Positions 19,801-24,909 of a stretch of DNA of 24,909 bases are shown in pieces. Every line of letters starts with the position of its first letter. Within the stretch, counting starts at the first letter, position 1. The translations under genes were made by a program, and so were the position numbers. This stretch comes from Ophiothrix spiculata. Its lineage: Eukaryota; Echinodermata; Ophiuroidea; Amphilepidida; Ophiotrichidae. The DNA is taken from NCBI GenBank assembly GCA_000969725.1, contig JXSR01S048209.1; one strand, written 5' to 3'. The notes below the pieces were generated by a model. It searched no databases, had not been told where the DNA came from, and was given only the letters and a program-made list of their open reading frames with translations.

Positions 19801-22800
19801 ACCTTCCGCATAGTAAGCGAGCACCTTAACGTGTTAATCTTGACTGTTAATAATTGTTTCACACATTTGGTAAAGGAAACGAGGGTTAATAAATATATTG
19901 TTATTGTTACAGATCGAATGTATTACACGTGTGTGTTGTTGACCCGGAAATTTTGTTCTGAATTTGTATTGAAGTGATATCTTAAAACTAAACCCTAGTA
20001 GTGAAATATGGTTTTAAGGAATATATTGATCGTTACTTGACAAATAGTGGAAATAGCTCTTGAACGAATGATGAATTCTAATTCAACACATCTCCTATTT
20101 TCAGCATACATTCGATACACTCTTTTTTGATGCATTGGGTCACAAAGTTTAATATTTAGATTTTCCAAAAATAAAATAAAATAAAAAGCACCTCAAAGTT
20201 TGATAGGTGGTCCATTCCTTTTGCTACATCTGAAGCAAAATTAAGAAGTTGTGAGGATGGTAACAGTTCATTTCTCTGTTCGATTCCTCTCAGGTATGAG
20301 TGCAGATCACCGGAAGAAGCCAATTCTATGACAATATATGAAGTACCTGCGATTTAAAGCATATTTCATCGTCAGAAAAACTCAGAAAAAGGAACACAGA
20401 AAGACAACAATAACTCATCAGATCATTCTTCTTCTTCAGGATCAGGTCCAGGTTTTTCCCATAATCATTAATTACGAAAATAACATTCTGATAATACAAA
20501 TAGACAATAACATAGGAAATGGTTAAAAGGCCAATAAGGCCAGAACATTATCATTCCCTTTGAAAAAAATCATTTAAAAAAAGTTAAAAGGAATAGGATT
20601 TCAGGATACCAACAAGAACGATACAATACTTAATGGAATAAATGTGATAAGAATTAACAACATATACCATTATACGCTGACATTAAACACGTTTTCAACT
20701 GTCTTCAAATATGTTTAACTGATTTTGCAGTTATCAAATCCTCAACAAGTTAGTTCCATAAGAGTGGACCAGCAGTCCTGATAGCTTGATCAGCAAATAC
20801 CTGTTTGTGTCTTGTGTGATTGAAATCGTTACTCCGTCTTGTATGGTAGTCATGAATATCTGACCATTTTATAGTTATAAATAAACCATCAAATGTCTTG
20901 GGCAATAATCGAATTAAATATTTGAACATAAATACACCAATTTCTAGTCTATATGAGTCGAATTCAACATTTCATATTTGAAGAAAAGTGGTTCAGAGTG
21001 AGTTCGATAATGACTATTGGAGATGCCCAATTTTGGAGTTTGAGTTCTTCTTCTTCTTTTTATTAATATCATTATTGTTATAATTGCTATTATTGCTATT
21101 ATTGTTATTATTACTGCAAGATTACCTCTGCTATTGTAATAGTCATAAACAAGATAAACTACATTTAATTGAGTAGTCAAAATCAAAACAAAATAAAACA
21201 AACCAAATGTTTGTCTGTTTGCTTCATACTTCATTGGACAGTAAAGCTGACCGTTCCAATAAATACCTTCGTTCTCGCATTCTCCGATAAGATTCACTAC
21301 ATTTGGATGTTTTCTTATACGCTTCATCGTATTGAGTTCAGTTTTAAAATCATCCTTGTCTTTTGCACTGGCAGTATCTTAAAAAACAAATGAATTGCAC
21401 AGATAATTTTATAGGGCTAGGGGTAAGAAAAAGTACAGTATTGAATTTTCGTTAAATAATATATTTCACAAAATGTGTAAAATTTTCTAAAAAATCATAG
21501 GAATATTCGAATTTCATACTAGGTTGTTGCTAAATATTGTAAAAACTGACTAGTTTTACCTAAATACCAAATTTGAAATGGATATCTGCTATATAATGAC
21601 TATAAAGTATATTTTTAGAATCACAGAGTTACACCATGCCCCGACCTCCAAACTTTGAACGGACAAAGTATTCCCCCTGAAGGTGCTAGGGTCGATTTTT
21701 TTCCCGCTAGAATAAGCGGAAAGGATGAACTTAGAGGTACCCCAAGTTGCTTTGCGCTGCGCGAGAGGAATTTTTAGCGGCAGAAACATTTTCGTTAAGG
21801 GGGGGGGATGATGCAACATGCATCAGCCCCCCCCCACCACCAACAACCCCACCCCACCCCCCAACCTCCCACCCCACCCCCACCCCCCATCCCAACCCCT
21901 CTTCGTAGAACTAGGGTTAAACTTTCATTTCATGTATTCAACATAATTATTAAAAAATAGACCATTTTTATTGTAGTTGTCACTTTTGACCCTTTTATAA
22001 TATGATATCAAATAAAACAACACACATCAAGCACGGGATCAAAACCTGGAAAACACACAGAGCAAAATTTGTATGAATTTGATATTTCAACAATTAAAAT
22101 TCATTTATACTTTTGACATGATTTGTTTATTTTAAAGATTTTGCGAGCGAATTCTACAGAATGGGTCCGAAAGAACGAGTTTTATGTTCGGAGAATGATG
22201 CTTTGTTATTTGTTATATTTAGTTATTGACGGGTCTAGTTGAATAGGTGTGGATATTCGCGTACAACAACATCAATATATGGAATAAATATGACGTCAGG
22301 CATACCCTGGACACAAGTGTTCCCGCTAAGGCCTTTGGTCGCAAAATTGGTACAGAAGTTCAAACAATTTGTTAAAGGGATTCCGAATACAACAAGTCAA
22401 AAATAGGGTTTTGGTTATACACAACGTTCACTTATTTCAGTTTTATTTAGATTATATTCAAATTTTTTTCATTTTTGATGTGATCTTTTCGAAATTAGCG
22501 ATCGCGAGATCTAGTTTTTTCTCAAATGTTGCTTTGGCGCAAAGGCAAAATTCTTAGAAGGAATACCGCTAGACATGTGCATGTCTTGAAGAAGTCTGAA
22601 AATGAGGTAATGACTCGACATTACCGTTTAATTTAAATGTCAAAAGATTACAAATTAAAGGTTACTAACCTTTAAGACTTTTTACAGCTACTCGCTTTCC
22701 AGTAACACCTTCCCTCACTTCACCAAATTCCCCTTTGCCAAGAAAAACATCAGATATTGCCAGCTGTGGCCACTCGATTGTCCAATTTGTTGAAGCGTTG

Positions 22801-22876
22801 TTGACAGATTCATAGGAATTATGTTCCAGTTTTGAACTGGAACCGGGTGTTAAAGAGGAATAATATGGTTGGTCTG
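10741..22876 (-). CDS. Receptor tyrosine kinase, cytoplasmic kinase domain in eight exons (partial gene)
   Basis: Joining 22876-22670, 21377-21267, 20346-20192, 17229-17104, 16326-16256, 13594-13554, 13108-13012 and 10846-10741 gives one open frame of about 304 codons, with GT/AG borders and intron phases 1,1,0,0,2,1,2. It encodes a full tyrosine kinase domain. The motifs in order are [13 protein letters not shown], helix-[36 protein letters not shown] and CW...[10 protein letters not shown] is typical of receptor-type kinases, whereas Src-type enzymes have HRDLRAAN. The N-lobe stretch LKDTASAKD...[17 protein letters not shown] is FGFR-like. ALES in place of APE resembles MET/RET/TIE-type receptors, so the subfamily is open. 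All catalytic residues are present (Lys, Glu, HRD Asp, DFG Asp). The role is inferred as tyrosine phosphorylation of itself and partners on ligand binding at the plasma membrane. Extracellular and transmembrane exons are not in the window. Confidence 0.93.
11122..12071 (+). pseudogene. Penelope-like element, C-terminal part with GIY-YIG endonuclease
   Basis: The plus strand encodes the C-terminal part of a Penelope-like retroelement protein, spread over several frames. The first frame (11122-11580) has [20 protein letters not shown] and [18 protein letters not shown], the end of the reverse transcriptase and the linker. After a shift near 11568 comes [12 protein letters not shown]. After another near 11600 come [18 protein letters not shown], the GIY-YIG core ETYVGIS and [11 protein letters not shown]. 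After a third near 11885 come [13 protein letters not shown] and [11 protein letters not shown], then STCRHAAK and a stop at 12069-12071. Penelope-like elements pair reverse transcriptase with this endonuclease for target-primed insertion. This copy lacks its 5' half and has three frameshifts, so it is dead. It sits in the last kinase intron, antisense to the gene. Confidence 0.92.
12072..12342 (+). other. GC-rich 3' untranslated region of the Penelope-like element
   Basis: Base composition changes abruptly here: the stretch is rich in C and CG dinucleotides (for example cccgcgtcag, accgcccgcgc), unlike the AT-rich surroundings. It links the PLE stop codon to the hammerhead motif. The ORF at 12178-12399 runs through it but shows no conserved domain. 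Confidence 0.6.
12343..12400 (+). ncRNA. Type I hammerhead ribozyme of the Penelope-like element
   Basis: The core boxes are CTGATGA at 12355-12361 and GAAA at 12376-12379, and the cleavage triplet GTC is at 12387-12389. Stem I is TCC 12352-12354 with GGA 12390-12392, then an internal loop, then TTCATT 12343-12348 with AATGAA 12395-12400. Stem II is GAG 12362-12364 with CTC 12373-12375, extendable by weak pairs. Stem III is very short: A79-T88 and C80-G87 (123xx numbering), plus up to two A-T pairs. Predicted self-cleavage is after 12389. Type I hammerheads with a minimal stem III are known in the terminal repeats of Penelope-like elements, which matches this position 3' of the GIY-YIG frame. 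Confidence 0.85.
12401..12816 (+). repeat. Retroelement 3' end with AATAAA and TGAAC tail
   Basis: This AT-rich segment ends in AATAAA (12785-12790) followed by four TGAAC units (12797-12816). A polyadenylation signal plus a short pentamer tail is typical of a non-LTR retrotransposon 3' end. It could be the terminal region of the PLE or a separate 5'-truncated LINE. No protein motif is recognisable. The overlapping ORFs at 12295-12716 and 12596-12799 are not credible. Confidence 0.5.
13012..13108 (-). CDS. Kinase exon 7: LPYPG and C-lobe helices
   Basis: Between acceptor tatgatag and donor gtgagt, phase 1 in and phase 2 out, the 97 bp encode [20 protein letters not shown] and then [12 protein letters not shown]. 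This is the usual receptor tyrosine kinase stretch after the DVW motif (compare GxPYPG...L..GYRM..P in FGFR, RET or AXL). The donor is a near-consensus match. Confidence 0.92.
13109..13553 (-). other. Intron between kinase exons 6 and 7
   Basis: This 445-bp intron is AT-rich, with a small AAAT/AAAC microsatellite near 13394-13420. No inserted element was recognised. Confidence 0.7.
13554..13594 (-). CDS. Kinase exon 6: 41-bp micro-exon
   Basis: The exon lies between acceptor gtccttgcag and donor gtatgt, phase 2 in and phase 1 out. It encodes only (V)[13 protein letters not shown](G), the core of subdomain IX (family consensus DVWSFGVLLWEI). Its 41 bp are not a multiple of three, so skipping it would shift the frame. 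It is too short for ORF-based detection. Confidence 0.92.
13595..14246 (-). other. Intron sequence upstream of the micro-exon
   Basis: AT-rich, with no repeat or exon that I can support. The plus ORFs at 13428-13673 and 14125-14325 cover exon antisense or palindrome sequence and are not genes. Confidence 0.5.
14247..14294. repeat. Perfect 48-bp palindrome (23-bp arms, 2-nt loop)
   Basis: The arms 14247-14269 and 14272-14294 are exact reverse complements around tt; they start gcatggaattttc. It directly abuts the left end of the long-inverted-repeat element at 14294. Such perfection implies recent origin or gene-conversion-like maintenance. Confidence 0.95.
14302..14347. repeat. 46-bp palindrome inserted in the left arm
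   Basis: Arms 14302-14323 and 14326-14347 pair at 21 of 22 positions around aa. The matching right arm reads cgaaatat directly joined to aaagtattccg, so the extra sequence in the left arm is exactly this palindrome, with no target duplication. Confidence 0.9.
15053..15296 (+). repeat. Dispersed repeat, copy 2
   Basis: Same family and orientation as 7529-7770. An inverted fragment of its start (attattggtggcgctatt) occurs at about 14898-14915, so the interior of the surrounding element is itself partly inverted. Confidence 0.75.
15766..16216. mobile_element. pogo/Tigger-like MITE, 451 bp
   Basis: The right end read inward is CAGTCGACGCTGCTTAATCG. The left end is CATTTGATGCCTCTTAATTG, matching about 16 of the first 23 positions. 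TA flanks both ends (15764-15765 and 16217-16218). CAGT-initial ends with TTAATCGGGA-type subterminal repeats (cgattaa occurs several times inside) are typical of pogo/Tigger members of Tc1/mariner. No transposase is present. The element ends about 39 bp from the donor of kinase exon 5. Confidence 0.7.
16256..16326 (-). CDS. Kinase exon 5: activation-loop end and P+1 region
   Basis: Between acceptor gatttacag and donor gtaagt, phase 0 in and phase 2 out, the 71 bp encode [20 protein letters not shown] and then QSDV. This gives the P+1 loop and subdomain VIII (usual W-M-A-P-E, here W-L-A-L-E) and the Asp of subdomain IX. The Glu that pairs with the conserved Arg is kept. The exon is too short to appear as an ORF. 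Confidence 0.92.
16327..17103 (-). other. Intron between kinase exons 4 and 5
   Basis: A 777-bp AT-rich intron. The minus ORFs at 16358-16555 and 16562-16786 lie in it, but neither continues the kinase nor resembles another family. A CAA-type microsatellite is near 16413-16435. Confidence 0.7.
17104..17229 (-). CDS. Kinase exon 4: catalytic loop and DFG
   Basis: Between acceptor atagtctcag and donor gtaata, phase 0 both sides, the 126 bp encode [14 protein letters not shown], then [11 protein letters not shown] and [14 protein letters not shown] Asp is the catalytic base, Asn of AARN and DFG Asp bind metal, and two activation-loop tyrosines (STYSIYV) are candidate autophosphorylation sites. 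HRDLAARN marks receptor-type tyrosine kinases. Confidence 0.96.
17325..17400. repeat. Poly-C/CA tract and short hairpin
   Basis: A run of C followed by CA dinucleotides lies at about 17331-17350, and an 8-bp inverted repeat gtgtcact/agtgacac with an aaa loop lies at 17382-17400. The tract is what produces the ORFs at 17186-17447. Confidence 0.7.
17491..18420. repeat. Higher-order minisatellite: 131-bp monomers in a 499-bp unit
   Basis: The block starting tcagaactttaaacgctcat at 17491 recurs at 17990, a period of 499 bp, with about 95% identity by eye. The second unit is cut short near 18420. Inside each unit, monomers of about 131 bp recur with more divergence, marked by acttttaatca, tttgacacctta, aatttgacctttcttttgac and gtcaccattgacac (starts near 17570, 17695, 17827 and 17958). 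Recent duplication of an older tandem array explains the two levels. Confidence 0.9.
18421..18819 (-). other. Intron 3 sequence, no element assigned
   Basis: This includes a relatively GC-rich patch at 18490-18645 of unknown origin. No exon fits the kinase phases. Confidence 0.45.
18820..19477. mobile_element. G-rich element with inverted ends, about 660 bp
   Basis: The left end 18821-18855 and the right end 19437-19477 (reverse complement) share cattttcttcggaagggggt exactly, with similar sequence on either side. The interior holds several G runs (for example 18941-18950 and 19325-19340) and the phrase gtggcgtagctagag at about 19131. No transposase is present. Flanks TTA/TAA do not form a convincing direct duplication. 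The class is unknown. Confidence 0.6.
19568..19695. repeat. Fold-back element with about 41-bp arms
   Basis: Arm 19568-19609 (gcaacctggccacagccttat ... ccaagatggcgac) pairs with 19655-19695 (gtcgctatcttgg ... gtggccaggttgc) with few mismatches. It is a small non-coding MITE-like hairpin in kinase intron 3. A related phrase, aaatcgccatcttg, occurs inside the piggyBac-like element near 23805. Confidence 0.75.
19772..20191 (-). other. Remainder of kinase intron 3
   Basis: AT-rich, with an AAAAT-type tract at 20165-20187 close to the donor side of exon 3. No repeat or exon was seen. Confidence 0.5.
20192..20346 (-). CDS. Kinase exon 3: hinge and helices D and E
   Basis: Between acceptor aaatcgcag and donor gtgctt, phase 1 in and phase 0 out, the 155 bp encode [20 protein letters not shown] and then [19 protein letters not shown]. 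This is the hinge (VIELA, compare FGFR VIVEYA), the GDL/GNL turn and the long helix E leading to HRD in the next exon. Confidence 0.94.
20426..21057 (-). pseudogene. LINE C-terminal fragment in kinase intron 2
   Basis: Minus-strand frames give [19 protein letters not shown], then [10 protein letters not shown], then [20 protein letters not shown] and AGPLLWN. They parallel the C-terminus of the LINE at 4375-6830 (SHYRSHAAQLF, FKFHICELP, RSDVHNYQTRHANDLN). The 3' UTRs share a ggcc.tattggccttt motif (near 20530-20545 here). Both ends lie in ttcttcttcttc (20426-20437 and 21044-21057), consistent with target duplication inside a TTC microsatellite. It is 5'-truncated and inactive. Confidence 0.85.
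21060..21116. repeat. ATT/GTT trinucleotide microsatellite
   Basis: Imperfect att, gtt and gct trinucleotides lie between the LINE fragment and kinase exon 2. They encode the isoleucine-rich run in the spurious extension of the minus ORF at 20944-21327. Confidence 0.8.
21267..21377 (-). CDS. Kinase exon 2: helix C and strand 4
   Basis: Between acceptor gttttttaag and donor gtattt, phase 1 on both sides, the 111 bp encode [20 protein letters not shown] and then [17 protein letters not shown]. Glu of FKTEL is the salt-bridge partner of the VAVK lysine. The stretch closely follows the FGFR pattern LKDDATEKDL...MKMIGKHKNIINLLG. Confidence 0.95.
21378..22669 (-). other. Intron between kinase exons 1 and 2
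   Basis: A 1.29-kb intron. It contains the G/C hairpin and C-rich tract at 21799-21900 and otherwise AT-rich sequence. The minus ORF at 21589-21819 and the plus ORF at 22369-22557 show no family features. Confidence 0.65.
21799..21900. repeat. G9/C9 hairpin and C-rich tract
   Basis: G9 (21799-21807) pairs with C9 (21827-21835), and tgatgca (21809-21815) pairs with tgcatca (21819-21825) around a 3-nt loop: 16 of 17 pairs in 37 nt. A run of C-rich, CCCCACCC-like sequence follows to 21900. It could form G-quadruplex or i-motif structures in the kinase intron. Confidence 0.8.
22670..22876 (-). CDS. Kinase exon 1 seen: juxtamembrane segment and glycine loop
   Basis: The donor aaag|gttagt gives the 3' border, phase 1. 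The exon reads [11 protein letters not shown] ... [15 protein letters not shown], then [12 protein letters not shown] and VAVKSLK. The first part is a Ser/Asn-rich juxtamembrane segment with Tyr pairs that could be docking sites. The second is the ATP-binding loop and the catalytic Lys. The loop-to-Lys distance is short. The 5' border is less sure: acceptor cacttcag before 22876 is the best candidate (phase 1), but the frame stays open further up. Confidence 0.9.
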
Positions 22877-23568
22877 CTGAAGTGAGCTGGTTATAGGCAA
22901 AACGTATTGTGTTTTACATAATAATAAGTTTTTACAAGTATTATAAACAAGTATCCACACCACCAACGTTCTATTGCATATGTAACATAATGCTTACTAC
23001 TACGTTTTACAGATTACATTTACCTTGACAAAAGAAAAAAATGATAAATTTGTTGTTGTTTTATTAAAACAATTCTATTAATGCAGAAAAAATGATGGAA
23101 ACCGGCTGAAAAATAAACCATATATGAAATGTACACCTCTTTTTTTCATTACTTGTGCTTATCAATGTCTATGAGAAAGTACAATTTCATGTGTTTGTCA
23201 ACTCATTGTTTGATTTTCCTGATAACTGGTATTTTAACTACGTCATTGTTTCAAGACTACTTTATAAATACCACAACAAAACAGTTTATTTGTTTCACAT
23301 TTCCAGAAAAAAAAGAAAGTTAAATTCTGATTCAGGCTTTATGTCCAATTTCATATGACCATGTACACCAAAATATATGCCTTTTTTATGCTCATTCTGT
23401 AATTTTTAATCATGCCATTAAATGGACTACTTATTATGAAATGTTTCAATCATGTTGTGTACACATTAGTTCCACAAGTTACATGGATAATGGCAACAAC
23501 ACCCTCACTGAATTCCTTGCTTTCATCATACCATAACATGTAATTGTGTTAAATGTAATATCTTGCTT
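22877..23568. other. Probable upstream intron of the kinase gene
   Basis: AT-rich. I looked on the minus strand for a transmembrane or extracellular exon ending in phase 1 and found none that I can support. The overlapping plus ORFs at 23129-23358 lack any domain or start context. Confidence 0.5.
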
Positions 23569-23572
23569 TTAA

Positions 23573-24133
23573 CCCTCGTCTAACAAGGGGGAGGGGGGGT
23601 TAAAGGTTTTTCCCCCATAGCATAAAACGCAAAAGCAACCGACCACAGTCTTTTAGGTAATCTCGTTTACATCCTTTTCGGTCATTTTGATGAAAAATTA
23701 AGGTGTACCACCTAAGTTGGGGTTCGGGTTGGTTGCTAAAGTTATGGTGTATAGGGGGTGGGGGGGGGGTGGTTGCAACCCGGCGACATTTTTGATAATT
23801 TTAAATCGCCATCTTGCAGGGCATGAAATAATTGTCATTTCCCTCCGTTATATGCAAACAACCCGGTGAAATTCCGTTATTTAGAAATAAAAATGATTTT
23901 GATGGCCATATTTGCCAACATTCTGATTTTCCGATGTTCGACCTTTATGACGTCATAAACGCCTTTGCCGATTTCTTTTATCTTGGTATCGTCGGATAGG
24001 GAAGGACCATACCTATTCATTGATAGCAAAACCAAATTTATAGGGGGTTACATTCCAAAAAAATAGGGAGGAGGTCGTAACAACCCCCTCCCTGTTTAGA
24101 CGTGTTACAAAAAAAGGTTTGGTTAGACAAGGG
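23573..24133. mobile_element. piggyBac-like MITE, 561 bp, TTAA target
   Basis: The ends are ccctcgtctaac on the left and, read inward from the right, cccttgtctaac. Each is directly flanked by TTAA (23569-23572 and 24134-24137). TTAA duplication plus CCC-initial inverted ends is the piggyBac signature. The interior is non-coding, with G runs (23585-23600 and 23755-23770) and a small hairpin built on ggcgacat/aaatcgcc. It is non-autonomous. The class is inferred from the ends only. Confidence 0.75.
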
Positions 24134-24137
24134 TTAA

Positions 24138-24439
24138 CTGTGTAAATTCAATTGGAATGGGGAATTTTAAAAAAAATCTTTCTAATTGTTTATTATAGGC
24201 TATAATATGCTTTATAAATACCAAATTCGACATCTGGGCATGTTTAATAAAGAAGTTACCATAATATATGCATTATGTCTTGTTTTGCCCCAAAATGGTC
24301 ATACGGTGTTCATATTTGGGCATAAAAGTAACATTTTCGGGATTTAACCCACTTAAGACATTTTTTTCATTTTTTTTTGCCAAGGATGATGAACAAGTTA
24401 AAGGTCTGAATGAATTGATAGAGCAGGTATAAAAATATC
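24138..24439. other. AT-rich spacer, no gene
   Basis: No exon, RNA gene or repeat could be supported between the piggyBac-like element and the palindrome-bearing repeat. Confidence 0.45.
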
Positions 24440-24571
24440 AGCAATATTTCCTCAATTTGTGGAATATTGAACCATATTTTCTTTTCTCCGGAGAAATTTG
24501 ATATGGTGTGAAAATAGTGTTGCTAGTTTAAATCTTTTAAATAACTTGTTTCTACGCCTGTGATAGTCAAA
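24440..24571 (+). repeat. Palindrome-bearing dispersed repeat, copy 2
   Basis: Homologous to 8675-8850, with shared blocks gtgttgctagttt, aaatctttt, cttgtttctac and tgtgatag. Its palindrome tttctccggagaaa (24483-24496), with outer ccatat/atatgg pairing, differs in sequence from copy 1 but occupies the same place. The SINE at 24572 is inserted in this repeat. The remainder (caaacaaattat) continues after it at 24871. Confidence 0.75.
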
Positions 24572-24866
24572 ATAAAAATAAATAAAAATAAATGTCGGTG
24601 CTTTTATAGCGCTTTTTCAAGAATTGATCAAAGCGCTTTACATTTATTCCGTTACCAATATAATATAACCAACTTACGCGGCTGCCTTAAAATCACGGCG
24701 CCTATTGAGTATATTCCTAGTAACTACCCATGATAACGCTTGGGTCGACGAAGCAATTAGGATTAAATGTCTTGCCCAAGTACATAACCCGTTGGCCGTA
24801 GCTGGGCTCGAACTCACGACCTACTGATTCGTAGTCCTGCTCTGTTCCACTAGACCATACGAGCTC
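24572..24866 (-). mobile_element. tRNA-derived SINE, family B, copy 2
   Basis: Read on the minus strand it starts gagctcgtatggtctagtgg, with box B gagttcgagccc, the central motif acttgggcaagacattta, and a 3' end of gtaaagcgctttgatc ... aaaagcgctataaaagc, then an AAAT-rich tail. The direct repeat tagtcaaa at 24564-24571 and 24867-24874 is its target duplication. It is full-length and matches the copy at 8883-9202. Confidence 0.92.
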
Positions 24867-24877
24867 TAGTCAAACAA

Positions 24878-24892
24878 ATTATATATATATAT
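24878..24892. repeat. AT dinucleotide microsatellite
   Basis: A short run of TA/AT dinucleotides at the right edge of the window. No other feature was seen there. Confidence 0.7.
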
Positions 24893-24909
24893 TTTTAATA
24901 TGCAACTTT

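Noticed and set aside
23129-23358. Overlapping plus ORFs as a small gene, or antisense as a transmembrane exon
   Set aside because: No start context, domain or phase-compatible splice sites; composition is that of AT-rich spacer.

Overview
The window is repeat-rich, AT-rich nuclear DNA from an animal, most likely a marine invertebrate. A hemichordate- or echinoderm-like deuterostome would fit, but that assignment is weak. The evidence is a metazoan receptor tyrosine kinase split by introns with GT/AG borders, CR1/L2/Jockey-like LINE remnants, tRNA-headed SINEs, a GIY-YIG Penelope-like element and several MITEs. There is no bacterial-style gene packing, and most open reading frames over 60 codons are chance or transposon-derived.

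The only convincing host gene is a receptor tyrosine kinase on the minus strand (22876 down to 10741). Eight exons rebuild a full kinase domain with every intron phase consistent: 22670-22876 (glycine loop, VAVK), 21267-21377 (helix C), 20192-20346 (hinge), 17104-17229 ([11 protein letters not shown]), 16256-16326 ([11 protein letters not shown]), 13554-13594 (a 41-bp micro-exon, WAFAVLLWE), 13012-13108 and 10741-10846 (end of C-lobe and probable stop). An AATAAA lies about 40 bp after the stop. The extracellular and transmembrane exons are not visible and should lie beyond the right edge.

The 3' flank of the gene (1-10700) is a transposon graveyard. It holds an 85-bp direct repeat pair, a 39-bp perfect palindrome, a Harbinger-like MITE, a fold-back element, a Tc1-like transposase fossil, a LINE remnant with a SINE nested in it, a second LINE 3' stub, another SINE and a small fold-back element.

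The introns carry their own insertions. The last intron holds a 5'-truncated Penelope-like element with a complete type I hammerhead ribozyme fold. The micro-exon's upstream intron holds a 1.4-kb long-inverted-repeat element, with a 46-bp palindrome inserted precisely in one arm, and a pogo/Tigger-like MITE ending about 39 bp from a splice donor. The third intron has a higher-order minisatellite (about 131-bp monomers in 499-bp units), a G-rich inverted-repeat element and a fold-back. The second intron has a LINE 3' fragment inserted in a TTC microsatellite.

Upstream of the kinase exons (22877-24909) are a piggyBac-like MITE flanked by TTAA, a repeat also found at 8.7 kb, and a SINE with an 8-bp target duplication. 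The most noteworthy signals are the hammerhead ribozyme, the palindrome insertion, the tail shared by SINE and LINE, and the repeat pair whose palindromic core differs in sequence but stays self-complementary. No wholly new gene system is demonstrated.
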